Positions 1-8,571 of a stretch of 64,000 nucleotides of DNA are shown here, piece after piece. The DNA comes from Pseudomonas sp. QTF5 (GTDB lineage: Bacteria > Pseudomonadota > Gammaproteobacteria > Pseudomonadales > Pseudomonadaceae): assembly GCF_000512695.2 (NCBI RefSeq), contig NZ_AZRW02000020.1, positions 1 through 64,000 on the forward strand. The letters are read 5' to 3'. A model generated the notes under the pieces. It worked only from the letters and a program-made list of their open reading frames with translations. It was not told the origin of the DNA and searched no databases. Within the stretch, counting starts at the first letter, position 1, and every line of letters starts with the position of its first letter. The position numbers and the translations under genes are program-made.

Positions 1-110
1 TCCGCCCCCGATATGCTTTTTCAGGAAAAATCGGAGAGGCGACAACTATCCTGACACCGGGGGTACTGATCGCAGACCTCACTTTGCGGATCGAACGCTT
101 AGCGGCAAAT

Positions 111-138
111 TTGCGCCATGCACCTATTTAGGTACATT
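111..138 (+). promoter_or_regulatory. Candidate higBA promoter with internal operator
   Basis: A -35-like TTGCGC at 111-116 and a -10-like TACATT at 133-138 are 16 bp apart. A palindrome ACCTATTTAGGT at 122-133 fills the spacer, which is where an autorepressing antitoxin would be expected to bind. Transcription would begin close to the ATG at 145, so the toxin message may have little or no leader. This is read from sequence only; neither promoter nor operator is proven. Confidence 0.45.
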
Positions 139-144
139 ATATTT

Positions 145-486
145 ATGACTGATCTTGTACCTGTGCTCAATGTCCGTTTCTTTCGCACGGACGCTGAAAA
201 TGAACCAGTGCGTGACTGGCTTGCTGATCTTCCCCGCGACCATAGAAGGATGGTCGGTACAGACATCAAAACCGTTCAGCTTGGTTGGCCCATCGGCATA
301 CCGGTGGTAAGAAAGCTGGATGCCGGGCTCTGGGAAATCAGGATTGATCTTGGCGACACCATCGCACGCATTATTTTTACAGTTGTTGGATCCGACATGG
401 TGCTACTCCATGGCTTCATCAAAAAAAGCCAAAAAACACCCGCGCCCGACATGGCAATCGCCAAACAGCGCAAAGCAAGACTATGA
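145..486 (+). CDS. higB: HigB-type toxin (phage Gp49-like / RelE superfamily)
   Basis: This 113-residue protein matches the phage-derived Gp49-like (HigB) toxin family, mRNA-cleaving ribosome-dependent nucleases of type II toxin-antitoxin systems. Family features visible are the run VRKLDAGLWEIRIDL, the RIIFTVVGSDMVLLHGFIKK strand pair, and a basic C-terminus (AKQRKARL). The start at 145 was preferred to the ATG at 118 because the upstream ATG would lie within the predicted promoter and the family normally begins near the FFR strand. No strong ribosome binding site precedes it. The antitoxin gene follows 10 bp downstream in the usual HigBA order. The pair sits against the 3' end of a tRNA-Ser gene, a common island insertion site. 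Activity is inferred from family. Confidence 0.8.
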   Translation: MTDLVPVLNVRFFRTDAENEPVRDWLADLPRDHRRMVGTDIKTVQLGWPIGIPVVRKLDAGLWEIRIDLGDTIARIIFTVVGSDMVLLHGFIKKSQKTPAPDMAIAKQRKARL

Positions 487-496
487 GGCACAAAAG

Positions 497-799
497 ATGA
501 ACAAGCATATCGGATCTGACTTCGATGACTTCCTTGCTGAGCAAGGTCTTGCCGAAGAGGTTTCTGCCGTAGCTCTCAAGCGCGTCATTTCCTGGCAAAT
601 TGCTGAGGCTATGAAGCTGCAGCGTGTCAGCAAGAAAACCCTTGCCGAGCGGATGCATACAAGCCGCACCGCAGTAGATCGAGCACTCGATCAAAATGAC
701 TCAGGCATGACGTTGGCCACGCTGGCCAGCGCTGCCCGCGCACTTGGCCAGCGAGTAGAGGTTCGTCTGATTCCTGAGAGCGACGAATCTCACGCATAA
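497..799 (+). CDS. higA: HigA-type antitoxin, XRE helix-turn-helix protein
   Basis: A 100-residue protein with a helix-turn-helix near residues 38-80 (KKTLAERMHTSRTAVDRALD), typical of antitoxins that neutralise a Gp49-like toxin and repress their own operon. The longer frame reaching back to 320 overlaps the toxin gene and is rejected; the ATG at 497 follows GAGGCACAAAAG and leaves a 10 bp gap after the toxin stop, which suggests translational coupling. The N-terminal part (GSDFDDFLAEQGL) is the usual short toxin-binding segment of this family. The protein probably binds the palindrome at 122-133. Function is inferred from family and gene order. Confidence 0.82.
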   Translation: MNKHIGSDFDDFLAEQGLAEEVSAVALKRVISWQIAEAMKLQRVSKKTLAERMHTSRTAVDRALDQNDSGMTLATLASAARALGQRVEVRLIPESDESHA

Positions 800-1036
800 A
801 TCCAGTTTCTTATCTGCATGCCCAAAATCTGGCACTACGCCAGTTTCATCACGCAGGTGAGAAGGCAGATCTGAAGTGATCCTACCTAATTGTGCCACTG
901 CGGCGCTCGTCAGATCTGCCGCTTAGGCGACGTAGCTGTCCACCAAGCATCAGATACCGATTCCTGTAGAGATAGGTACAGGGTCAAAACCCATCCGTAT
1001 TCCCAAATTGTTCCCATATCACCCTTTTTCAGACGC
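800..1036. other. Non-coding stretch between higA and the tRNA terminator; possible integration-site flank
   Basis: No convincing gene is seen here. Near 998-1022 the motif TTCCCA occurs twice close together (attcccaaattgttcccata), which resembles the repeated arm sites often found beside tyrosine-integrase attachment sites, but no integrase lies in the window. Together with the flanking tRNA 3' end this fits the end of an integrated element. The opposite end would be left of the window, so no direct repeat can be checked. Confidence 0.25.
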
Positions 1037-1084
1037 CAAAAACCACAAACCCCCGACTTTCTCTAGGAAAATCAGGGGTTTGTG
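1037..1084 (-). terminator. Rho-independent terminator of tRNA-Ser
   Basis: Read on the minus strand, ACAAACCCCTGA pairs with TCGGGGGTTTGT and is followed by GGTTTTTGG. It lies directly after the 3' CCA end of tRNA-Ser and fits that transcript. Confidence 0.7.
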
Positions 1085-1095
1085 TTTGCATAATG

Positions 1096-1185
1096 TGGCG
1101 GTGAAGGAGAGATTCGAACTCTCGATACAATTTCTTGTATACACACTTTCCAGGCGTGCTCCTTAAGCCACTCGGACACTTCACC
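1096..1185 (-). tRNA. tRNA-Ser (anticodon GGA)
   Basis: The minus strand folds as a 90-nt class II tRNA: acceptor GGTGAAG pairs with CTTCACC, followed by the discriminator G and an encoded CCA. The anticodon loop CTGGAAA gives GGA (bases 1149-1151), reading UCC/UCU serine codons. A long variable arm (GTGTATACAAGAAATTGTAT) and a TTCGAAT T-loop are present. The 3' end faces the higBA side, so the gene is a plausible insertion target for the sequence to the left. Confidence 0.96.
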
Positions 1186-1223
1186 GTATCTCGTCAAACA
1201 TGTTCTGTCTGTCGAGGCGCGCT

Positions 1224-1252
1224 AATGTAGTCGAAAGCTTTTCTGATGGCAA
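1224..1252 (-). promoter_or_regulatory. Candidate sigma-70 promoter of tRNA-Ser
   Basis: On the minus strand TTGCCA (1247-1252) and TACATT (1224-1229) are 17 bp apart, preceded by an A/T-rich stretch and followed by a GC-rich discriminator (AGCGCGCC) typical of stringently controlled stable-RNA promoters. It would give a short leader before the tRNA 5' end at 1185. From here to 1493 no gene is seen. Confidence 0.55.
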
Positions 1253-1493
1253 ACTTTTTTTGCAGAATTTTCATGCGGTTAGCGATTTAGTTGTTCCGGT
1301 GGGTGCCGTGCCATGGCAAACCCGCCAATCTCCGGCTTCGCGCCCTCTTCTATATAGAGGGGAATGCGCGGCTGGCGTGGCCGGCAACGCTTGCCGGGTG
1401 GGGAAAAGGGTGACCGGGTGGTCAGTCACGGCGCTTTACCTGGCCTACGCCGGTGGGTAACGTCTGCCCTACTTTATTAGAAGGATTGGCGTC

Positions 1494-2183
1494 ATGAGTG
1501 AGTTGATTTCCTACCATCTCGAAGACGGTATCGCGACCCTGACCTTGAGCAATGGCAAGGTCAATGCCATCTCGCCGGACGTGATTGTTGCGTTTAACGC
1601 TGCGCTGGACCGGGCGGTGGCGGATCGGGCGGTGGTGATCATTACCAGTCAGCCGGGTATTTTTTCGGGTGGCTATGACTTGAAGGTGATGACCGCTGGC
1701 CCTAAAGAGGCCACTGCACTGGTGGCTGCCGGTTCGACGCTGGCTCGTCGCCTGCTGTCGCACCCGTTCCCGGTGGTCGTGGCGTGCCCTGGGCATGCGG
1801 TGGCCAAGGGTGCGTTTATTCTGTTGTCGGCTGATTACCGCATTGGTGTCGATGGTCCGTTCAGCATTGGTCTGAACGAAGTGCAGATCGGCATGACCAT
1901 GCACCATGCCGGTATCGAGCTGGCGCGTGATCGTCTGCGCAAGTCGGCGTTTCATCGCGCGGTGATCAATGCCGAGATGTTCAATCCGCAGAGTGCCGTG
2001 GACGCCGGTTTCCTTGATGTGGTGGTGTCGGCCGAAGAGCTGCAAGGCGCGGCGCTGGCGGCGGCTCGTCAGTTGAAGAAGCTCAACATGATCGCCCACA
2101 AGAACACCAAGCTGAAAGTGCGCAAGGCGCTGCTGGAGACGCTGGACAACGCGATCATCCTGGATCAGGAGCATATGGGTTAA
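1494..2183 (+). CDS. Crotonase/enoyl-CoA hydratase-isomerase family protein
   Basis: A 229-residue crotonase-fold protein. The two oxyanion-hole segments are seen: SGGYDLKVMTA near residues 57-67 and CPGHAVAKGAFILLSADYR near 98-116. The catalytic glutamates of canonical enoyl-CoA hydratases are not obvious: the segment after the second oxyanion loop reads IGLNEVQIGMTMH, retaining only one Glu, so it may act as an isomerase, hydrolase or other member rather than a beta-oxidation hydratase. The start follows AGAAGGATTGGCGTC, a good ribosome binding site. It stands alone, with its own terminator directly downstream. The substrate cannot be read from the sequence. Confidence 0.85.
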   Translation: MSELISYHLEDGIATLTLSNGKVNAISPDVIVAFNAALDRAVADRAVVIITSQPGIFSGGYDLKVMTAGPKEATALVAAGSTLARRLLSHPFPVVVACPGHAVAKGAFILLSADYRIGVDGPFSIGLNEVQIGMTMHHAGIELARDRLRKSAFHRAVINAEMFNPQSAVDAGFLDVVVSAEELQGAALAAARQLKKLNMIAHKNTKLKVRKALLETLDNAIILDQEHMG

Positions 2184-2202
2184 GCCCGTACGCGTTGCGC
2201 CG

Positions 2203-2233
2203 AAAAGCCCGACCGTCGTGTCGGGCTTTTTCT
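2203..2233 (+). terminator. Terminator after the crotonase gene
   Basis: AAAGCCCGAC pairs with GTCGGGCTTT around a short loop and is followed by a T-run. It ends the crotonase transcript. Confidence 0.85.
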
Positions 2234-2397
2234 TGCGTGTCTGGTTTAAAACCTTACAAGCGCTCTAGACCGCATCTGACCCATAAGTCGGAAACATGCG
2301 CTCAAACATCGGCTATCTCCCACTTCTATAGCGGCAATTGCCGAAAACAGTGCACATCCGTACACTGCGCCACCTTTTGTCCCGGTGGGCCCTTTAA

Positions 2398-3120
2398 ATG
2401 CTGTTTGTGTTTCGTATGTTATTGATGGGCTTGCACTTTATTCTGGCCGGAGTGCTTGGAGTGATCCTCGGTCTATACCGGCCGTTTAATCCGGATAACA
2501 GTCGTTTATGCGCGCGTCTGTATGCGTGGCCGGCAATGTGCATTTTGCGTTTGCGGGTGAAGGCTGACGTTGGGCCGTTGATGGCTAAACCCGATAGCTG
2601 CGTGATCATTGCCAACCACCAGTCCAACTACGATCTGTTTGTGTTCGGCAACGTGGTGCCCCGTCGCACCGTGTGCATCGGCAAGAAGAGCCTGAAGTGG
2701 GTGCCGCTGTTCGGGCAGTTGTTCTGGCTGGCCGGCAATGTGTTGATTGACCGCGGCAATGCGCACAAGGCACGCCAGTCGATGCTGACCACTACTCGCA
2801 CCTTGCAGCATGAAGACACCTCGATCTGGGTCTTCCCGGAAGGTACGCGCAACCTCGGCAAAGATCTGCTGCCGTTCAAGAAAGGCGCGTTCCAGATGGC
2901 GATTGCCGCGGGCGTGCCGATTGTTCCGGTGTGTGTCAGCAGTTACGTCAAACACATGCGATTGAACCGCTGGCGCAGTGGGAAAATTCTGATCCGTTCT
3001 TTGCCGGCGATTCCTACGGCTGGATTGAGTCTGGATGACATGCCGATGCTGATCGCCCAGTGCCGCGAGCAGATGCGCGAGTGCATCGACTCGATGGATC
3101 GACAACTGCAAGCCGCTTGA
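2398..3120 (+). CDS. plsC: 1-acyl-sn-glycerol-3-phosphate acyltransferase
   Basis: A 240-residue PlsC-family membrane enzyme that transfers an acyl chain to lysophosphatidic acid to make phosphatidic acid in phospholipid synthesis. The H(X4)D catalytic motif is NHQSNYD (His74, Asp79), and the substrate-binding block FPEGTRN is near residues 144-150. A hydrophobic N-terminal helix (residues 4-26) anchors it in the inner membrane. Length is normal for the family. The start at 2398 follows GGTGGGCCCTTTAA, a modest site, and a slightly later start cannot be excluded. A strong terminator follows. Confidence 0.9.
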   Translation: MLFVFRMLLMGLHFILAGVLGVILGLYRPFNPDNSRLCARLYAWPAMCILRLRVKADVGPLMAKPDSCVIIANHQSNYDLFVFGNVVPRRTVCIGKKSLKWVPLFGQLFWLAGNVLIDRGNAHKARQSMLTTTRTLQHEDTSIWVFPEGTRNLGKDLLPFKKGAFQMAIAAGVPIVPVCVSSYVKHMRLNRWRSGKILIRSLPAIPTAGLSLDDMPMLIAQCREQMRECIDSMDRQLQAA

Positions 3121-3123
3121 GAG

Positions 3124-3150
3124 AAACCCGCCCTGTGCGGGTTTTCTTTT
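3124..3150 (+). terminator. Terminator of plsC
   Basis: AAACCCGC pairs with GCGGGTTT, followed by a T-rich tail. Confidence 0.85.
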
Positions 3151-3265
3151 GCCTGCGAACTCTACAGATTTTGCTGACTCTCAAGCAGCAGACAAGGTTA
3201 AGCTGAATCCTGCCTGGCACCGCCAGTCTTTACAGAAAGCGGCTAATAAGAAGTGAATCACCATT

Positions 3266-4237
3266 ATGGGTAGAGTCGTTGCTGCTGCGGTTTACAGCGC
3301 CGGTAAGAAAGTCACCAATATCACCCTCGACGAAGGCGCTGCCTGGGCTGCCAAGCCTGACCACTTTGTCTGGATTGGTCTGGAAGAGCCGAACGCCGAA
3401 GAGCTGTTCAACCTGCAACGTCAGTTCAACCTGCATGAACTGGCCATCGAAGACGCTCTGGAAAAACACAGCCGACCGAAGCTGGAAACGTTCGGCGATG
3501 CACTGTTTATCGTCACGTATTCGCCGATCCGCAATGAAGGCAAACTGGAGTTCATCGAGACTCATATCTTTGCCGGCAAGGGCTACATCATTACCGCACG
3601 CAATGGTCATTCGGCGTCCTACGCCTATGTCCGACAGCGTTGTGAGGCGCGGCCACTGTTATTGGAGCACGGGGAAGATTTCGTACTTTATGCCCTCCTC
3701 GACTTTGTGATTGAAAACTACCAGCCAATGGGCGAAGCGATCCATGCCGAGATCGATGAGCTGGAAGGGAACGTTATGTGCGGTTCCCTGAACGAGCGCG
3801 ACATACAGAAACTCCACAGCCTGCGCCGCGATGTATTGCGCTTGCGCCGGTATGCGGCGCCGATGGTGGAGATCGGTGAAGAACTGCAAAAGCTAAACTT
3901 TCCATTCATCGACAAGAATATGCGCCCGTATTTCCGAGATGTGCAGATTCATGTCACTCGGCAGATGGAAGACCTGACGACTCTGGCGGACATTGCCAGC
4001 CAGACCATCGAGGTAGGGGTGTTGCTGGAGGCGTCACGGCAGAGCGTGGTGCAGCGCAAGTTTGCGGCGTGGGCGGCGATTCTGGCGTTCCCGACGGCGG
4101 TGGCCGGGATCTACGGGATGAATTTCCAGAACATGCCGGAGTTGAGTTGGCATTACGGATATTTCGGGGTGTTGGGGTTTATCACCATTGGGTGTGTTGG
4201 TTTGTGGGCGAGTTTCAAGCGGTCGGGGTGGTTGTGA
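3266..4237 (+). CDS. corA: CorA-family magnesium/divalent cation transporter
   Basis: A 323-residue CorA-type channel. The large N-terminal cytoplasmic domain is followed by two C-terminal transmembrane helices, the first ending in the selectivity motif YGMNF (Gly-Met-Asn) and the second being the helix YGYFGVLGFITIGCVGLWASF before a short basic tail (KRSGWL). These are the hallmarks of CorA channels, which work as homopentamers in the inner membrane. The start at 3266 follows AAGAAGTGAATCACCATT, a weak but usable site. It stands as a single gene between a terminator and a REP pair. Mg2+ is the usual ion, but Co2+, Ni2+ or Zn2+ use in some relatives cannot be excluded. Confidence 0.9.
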   Translation: MGRVVAAAVYSAGKKVTNITLDEGAAWAAKPDHFVWIGLEEPNAEELFNLQRQFNLHELAIEDALEKHSRPKLETFGDALFIVTYSPIRNEGKLEFIETHIFAGKGYIITARNGHSASYAYVRQRCEARPLLLEHGEDFVLYALLDFVIENYQPMGEAIHAEIDELEGNVMCGSLNERDIQKLHSLRRDVLRLRRYAAPMVEIGEELQKLNFPFIDKNMRPYFRDVQIHVTRQMEDLTTLADIASQTIEVGVLLEASRQSVVQRKFAAWAAILAFPTAVAGIYGMNFQNMPELSWHYGYFGVLGFITIGCVGLWASFKRSGWL

Positions 4238-4272
4238 GACCGTGGGGGTTCAGTCAGAACCGGTTGCCCCCA

Positions 4273-4348
4273 TTCGCGAGCAAGCCCGCTCCCACATTGG
4301 ATTTTCGTCGTGACACAGATCCAATGTGGGAGCGGGCTTGCTCGCGAA
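4273..4348. repeat. REP pair (type GTGGGAGCGGGCTTGCTCGCGAA)
   Basis: Two copies of the REP core face each other around a short spacer, so the whole unit can fold into one long hairpin. Similar units occur at many intergenic places in this window. It lies between convergent corA and the amidotransferase gene and may act as their transcript end. Confidence 0.9.
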
Positions 4349-4352
4349 GCTT

Positions 4353-5087
4353 TTAGCGTTTAACCGCTTCACCCTCAGGCTTGTGCGCCACAAACCGCAT
4401 CATCCACTCTGCGACGGTAGTGCCGTGATGCTCGTGTTCAAGACTCGCCATACCTTTCGAATAAATCTGCTCGCCCAACGCTTCCTGACGAATATCCAGC
4501 AGCGCCCGTGAGTAATCGTGAATGAATTCCGGATGACCCTGGAAGCACAGCACTTGATCGTTGATGTGGTACGCGGCGAACGGGCAGAAATCACTCGACG
4601 CAATCACCGTAGCGTTTTCCGGTAGTGCGGTGACCTGATCCTGATGGCTGATCAGCAGCGTCAGCTCTTCCCTCAGTGGGCTCATCCATGGCGCCTTGGC
4701 CGTGAGTTTGTAGTTGTGGGTGCCGACGCCCCAGCCCTGGGTCGCCCGCTCGCTCTTGCCGCCCAACAGTAGCGCCAGCAGTTGATGGCCGAAGCACACG
4801 CCCAACAGTTTGTCGCCGCGTTCGTAACGGTTCAGCAGGTACGTCTTGAGGGTTTGAATCCACGGGTCGGTGCCGAAGGAATCGGCCTTGCTACCGGTGA
4901 CCAGATACGCATCGAAGGTCAGGTCATCGCTGGGATAATCGCCCTGCATCACGTTGTACACGGTGAACTCGGCAGCGATGGGTTGCTGCGAAAACAGACG
5001 CTGGAACATCTGCCCGTAACCCTGATATTGATCGACCAGTTCCGGACGCAGGATGTCGGTTTCCAGAATGCAGATGCGTAACGACAT
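4353..5087 (-). CDS. Class I glutamine amidotransferase-like protein
   Basis: A 244-residue stand-alone GATase1-fold protein. The nucleophile elbow GVCFGHQLLA places Cys98, and the later FQGHPEFIHDYSRALL supplies the His and Glu of the triad. Such enzymes release ammonia from glutamine or hydrolyse gamma-glutamyl bonds; no partner synthetase is nearby, so the substrate is unknown. The start at 5087 (MSLRICILETDIL) is chosen over the upstream frame to 5153 because conservation of this family begins at the beta-strand ICILETD; no strong ribosome binding site precedes either. It lies 95 bp downstream of the fadJ-like gene on the same strand, so read-through is possible. Confidence 0.85.
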   Translation of the reverse strand: MSLRICILETDILRPELVDQYQGYGQMFQRLFSQQPIAAEFTVYNVMQGDYPSDDLTFDAYLVTGSKADSFGTDPWIQTLKTYLLNRYERGDKLLGVCFGHQLLALLLGGKSERATQGWGVGTHNYKLTAKAPWMSPLREELTLLISHQDQVTALPENATVIASSDFCPFAAYHINDQVLCFQGHPEFIHDYSRALLDIRQEALGEQIYSKGMASLEHEHHGTTVAEWMMRFVAHKPEGEAVKR

Positions 5088-5182
5088 AAAAAATACCTGA
5101 CACATGAAGGGAATAATGCACACCCCAGAGCCTGCCTCGAAACACGGTGGCAAGGCAAGCCCCGGAGCGCGTCATCGGTCCC

Positions 5183-7327
5183 TTAGAACAGCGCGTTTTT
5201 GGCGGCTTTCTCTAACAGCAGCGCAGGCGGTGTGAAGCGCTCGCCATACTGCTCAGCCAGATACTGGGCGCGAGCGACGAAGTCTTGCACGCCGTACTGG
5301 TTGATGAACTGCAGCGCACCGCCGGTCCAGGCCGCGAAGCCGATGCCGAAGATCGAGCCGACATTGGCATCTGCCGTCGAGGTCAGCACGCCCTCCTCCA
5401 TACAGCGCACGGTTTCGATGGCTTGGACGAACAGCAGTCGATCGCGTATGTCCTTCGGCGAAATCTGCCCATCGGCTTTCTCGAAACGGCTTTTCAGCTC
5501 TGGCCACAAATGCTTCTGCCCTGTGGCCGGATAATCGTAGAAACCACCTCCAGCGGCCTTGCCCGGACGCTTGTATTCCTTGAGCAGCAAGTCAATCACG
5601 GCGAACGCCGGATGCTCAATCAGGTTTTTTCCTTCTGCTCGCAGGTCTTTGGCGGTTTGCTCGCGGATATGGCTCATGAGGCTGAGGGAAACTTCGTCGG
5701 AGATCGCCAGAGGCCCGACGGGCATGCCAGCCTTGCGCGCTTCGGTCTCGATCATCGGCGCGCTCACACCTTCGCCGAGCATGGCAATGCCTTCGTTGGT
5801 GAAAGTGCCGAACACCCGCGAGGTAAAGAAGCCGCGACTGTCGTTGACCACGATCGGCGTCTTCTTGATTTGCAGTACGAAATCGAAACCACGAGCCAGG
5901 GTTTCATCGCTGGTATGGGCACCTTTGATGATTTCCACCAGTGGCATTTTTTCCACGGGACTGAAGAAATGCAGGCCGATGAATTTCGTCTGGTCCGGCA
6001 CGGCGGTGGCCAGGCCACTGATCGGCAAAGTCGAGGTGTTGGAGGCGACGACCGCGTCCGGGCCGACGACTGTTTGCGCGGCTGATGAGACCTTGGCCTT
6101 CAGTTCGCGATCTTCAAACACCGCTTCAATAATCAGATCGCAACCCGCCAGGTCTGCATCTTTTTCGGTGGCATGGATTCGAGCCAAAACCTCTTCGCGC
6201 TGCTCCCGGGTTAACTGACCACGCGCAACTTTCTTGTCCAGCAACGCCGCCGAGTGGGCCTTGCCCTTCTCTGCCGCGGCGAGGTTGATGTCTTTGAGCA
6301 CCACGTCGATACCGGCTGATGCGCTGACAAACGCGATGCCCGCGCCCATCATCCCGGCGCCGAGCACGCCGACTTTCTTCGTTACATAAGGCGCTATGCC
6401 TTGGGGCCGCGAGCCGCCGGCATTGATCTCATTGAGCTGAAACCAGAAGGTGCCGATGAGGTTTTTCGCCACTTGGCCGGTGGTCAGCTCGGTGAAGTAG
6501 CGGGTTTCGATCAGGTGCGCCGTGTCGAAATCTACCTGAGCGCCTTCCACCGCAGCACAGAGGATTTTCTCCGGCGCCGGCAGGCAACCCTGGGTTTTGC
6601 TGCGCAAGATCGATGGCGTGATGGCCAGCATCGGCGCGAGCTTCGGGTCCGACGGCGTGCCGCCAGGGATCTGATAACCCTTCACGTCCCAGCGCTGCAC
6701 AGCGACCGGGTGAGCGACAATCCACGCCCGCGCCTTAGCCATCAGCTCATCGCGATCGGCTGCCAACTCGTCGATCAATCGCGCCTGCAACGCCTGTTGC
6801 GGACGGATTTTCTTGCCTTCAAGCAGATACGGCAGAGCTTTTTCGATGCCCAGCATACGAACCATGCGCACCACTCCGCCGCCGCCCGGCAACAGGCCGA
6901 GGGTGACTTCCGGCAGGCCAAGCAGCACCGACGGATTGTCCAGCGCCACACGGTGATGACAAGCCAGACAGATTTCCCAACCACCACCGAGCGCTGCGCC
7001 GTTAATGGCGGCGACCACCGGTTTGCCGAGGGTTTCCAGGGTGCGCAGTTGGCCCTTGAGTGTCAGCACCATGTCGTAAAAGGCTTTGGCTTGTGGTTTG
7101 CCGATCTTGATCAGTTCATTGAGGTCGCCGCCGGCGAAGAAGGTCTTCTTGGCCGAGGTGATGATGACGCCGGCAATGGCGTCCTTGTCGGCGGCCAGTC
7201 GGGCGACGCAGGTGGCCATGGCGTCGCGGTAGACCGCGTTCATGGTGTTGGCACTCTGGCCCGGCATGTCGATGGTCAGGACGACGATCTGGTCCTGGCC
7301 TTTTTCGTAACGGATGGCTTCGGTCAT
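5183..7327 (-). CDS. Multifunctional enoyl-CoA hydratase / 3-hydroxyacyl-CoA dehydrogenase (FadJ/FadB-like)
   Basis: A 714-residue two-part beta-oxidation enzyme. The N-terminal crotonase domain (about 1-200) has the oxyanion segments FFAGGDLNELI and INGAALGGGWEICLACHHR and the catalytic Glu in LPEVTLGLLPGGGG. The NAD-binding domain starts with GVLGAGMMGAGIA (near residue 325), and GLHFFSPVEKMPLVEII carries the catalytic His; two C-terminal dehydrogenase domains follow. It hydrates enoyl-CoA and oxidises the 3-hydroxyacyl-CoA with NAD. The start at 7327 follows AAGGAAAATTGCC, a good site, and rejects the upstream extension to 7414. The thiolase gene lies 38 bp upstream on the same strand, so the two form an operon and probably a complex. 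Chain-length preference is not readable. Confidence 0.9.
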   Translation of the reverse strand: MTEAIRYEKGQDQIVVLTIDMPGQSANTMNAVYRDAMATCVARLAADKDAIAGVIITSAKKTFFAGGDLNELIKIGKPQAKAFYDMVLTLKGQLRTLETLGKPVVAAINGAALGGGWEICLACHHRVALDNPSVLLGLPEVTLGLLPGGGGVVRMVRMLGIEKALPYLLEGKKIRPQQALQARLIDELAADRDELMAKARAWIVAHPVAVQRWDVKGYQIPGGTPSDPKLAPMLAITPSILRSKTQGCLPAPEKILCAAVEGAQVDFDTAHLIETRYFTELTTGQVAKNLIGTFWFQLNEINAGGSRPQGIAPYVTKKVGVLGAGMMGAGIAFVSASAGIDVVLKDINLAAAEKGKAHSAALLDKKVARGQLTREQREEVLARIHATEKDADLAGCDLIIEAVFEDRELKAKVSSAAQTVVGPDAVVASNTSTLPISGLATAVPDQTKFIGLHFFSPVEKMPLVEIIKGAHTSDETLARGFDFVLQIKKTPIVVNDSRGFFTSRVFGTFTNEGIAMLGEGVSAPMIETEARKAGMPVGPLAISDEVSLSLMSHIREQTAKDLRAEGKNLIEHPAFAVIDLLLKEYKRPGKAAGGGFYDYPATGQKHLWPELKSRFEKADGQISPKDIRDRLLFVQAIETVRCMEEGVLTSTADANVGSIFGIGFAAWTGGALQFINQYGVQDFVARAQYLAEQYGERFTPPALLLEKAAKNALF

Positions 7328-7365
7328 GGCAATTTTCCTTGAGTCGAATTTTCTTAAAGTCAGGC

Positions 7366-8571
7366 TCAGAGGCGTTCGATGATGGTGGCAATACCCATGC
7401 CACCGCCGACACACAATGTCGCCAGGCCATAGCGCAGGCGCCGGGCTTCCAGTTCATCGAGCAGCGTGCCGAGAATCGCGCAGCCAGTAGCGCCGAGCGG
7501 ATGGCCCATGGCGATGGAGCCGCCGTTGACGTTGACCTTGTCGGGGTCGATGGCCATGTCCTTGATGAACTGGAGCACGACTGAGGCGAACGCTTCATTG
7601 ACTTCGAACAGGTCGATGTCTTCGACCCGCAGCCCGGCCTTGGCCAGCGCCTTGCGAGTGGCCGGCGCCGGGCCGGTGAGCATGATGGTCGGGTCGGTGC
7701 TGGTGACTGCCGTGGCGACAATGCGCGCCCGAGGCTGCAAGCCCAGCGCCCGCCCCTTCGCTTCGGAACCGATCAGCATCAGCGCCGCGCCATCGACAAT
7801 CCCGGAACTGTTGCCCGGCGTGTGCACGTGGTTGATCCGCTCGATCTGGCTATAAACCCGCAATGCCGTGGCGTCGAAGCCCATTAGCCCGATCATTTCG
7901 AAGCTTGGCTTGAGCTTGCCCAGGCCTTCCATCGTCGAATCGGCCCGAATGAACTCATCGTGATCGAGCAGGATGATGCCGTTCTGGTCTTGCACCGGCA
8001 CCAGCGACTTGTTGAACGAACCGTTCGCCCGCGCCCGCGCCGCCTTCTGCTGGGAGTGCAACGCAAAGGCATCGACGTCCTGACGGCTGAAGCCTTCAAT
8101 CGTGGCGATCAGGTCGGCCCCCACGCCCTGGGGCGTGAAGTGGTTGTGAAAATTGGTTTCCGGGTCCAGCGCCCAAGCGCCGCCGTCGCTGCCCATGGGC
8201 ACGCGGGACATCGACTCGACACCACCGACCACCACCAGGTCTTCGAAGCCGGAACGTATTTTCATCGCCCCGAGGTTCACCGCTTCCAGCCCCGACGCGC
8301 AAAAGCGATTGAGCTGCAGGCCGGCCACGCTGACGTCCCAATCGGCCACTTGCGTGGCGGTCTTGGCGATGTCGGAACCCTGATCGCCGATAGGCGTCAC
8401 GCAGCCGAGCACCACATCATCGACCTGACTGGTGTCCAGGGACGTGCGCTGCTGCAGCGCCGTCAGCAGCCCGGCCACCAGATTCACTGGCTTGACGCTG
8501 TGCAAGGCGCCATTGGCCTTGCCTTTGCCACGTGGCGTGCGTAACGCGTCGAATATCAAAGCTTGGGTCAT
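7366..8571 (-). CDS. Acetyl-CoA C-acyltransferase (thiolase)
   Basis: A 401-residue thiolase that cleaves 3-ketoacyl-CoA with CoA (or condenses acetyl-CoA). The acyl-accepting Cys91 is in LNRFCASGLEAV, the NGGSIAMGHPLGATG block holds the catalytic His, and the C-terminal LCVGGGMGIATIIERL supplies the second Cys. Length is normal. The start at 8571 follows GAGGACGTC. It is the first gene of an operon with the downstream FadJ-like protein, so it most likely performs the last step of fatty acid beta-oxidation, though an acetoacetyl-CoA role is possible. Confidence 0.9.
   Translation of the reverse strand: MTQALIFDALRTPRGKGKANGALHSVKPVNLVAGLLTALQQRTSLDTSQVDDVVLGCVTPIGDQGSDIAKTATQVADWDVSVAGLQLNRFCASGLEAVNLGAMKIRSGFEDLVVVGGVESMSRVPMGSDGGAWALDPETNFHNHFTPQGVGADLIATIEGFSRQDVDAFALHSQQKAARARANGSFNKSLVPVQDQNGIILLDHDEFIRADSTMEGLGKLKPSFEMIGLMGFDATALRVYSQIERINHVHTPGNSSGIVDGAALMLIGSEAKGRALGLQPRARIVATAVTSTDPTIMLTGPAPATRKALAKAGLRVEDIDLFEVNEAFASVVLQFIKDMAIDPDKVNVNGGSIAMGHPLGATGCAILGTLLDELEARRLRYGLATLCVGGGMGIATIIERL

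Noticed and set aside
1120..1150. TTGTATACA inside tRNA-Ser as another purine operator
   Set aside because: It is part of the tRNA variable arm, whose pairing explains the palindrome.
5285..7342. Long plus-strand frames opposite the fadJ-like gene
   Set aside because: GC-rich codon bias of the real minus-strand gene creates open antisense frames; none has a ribosome binding site or recognisable protein.
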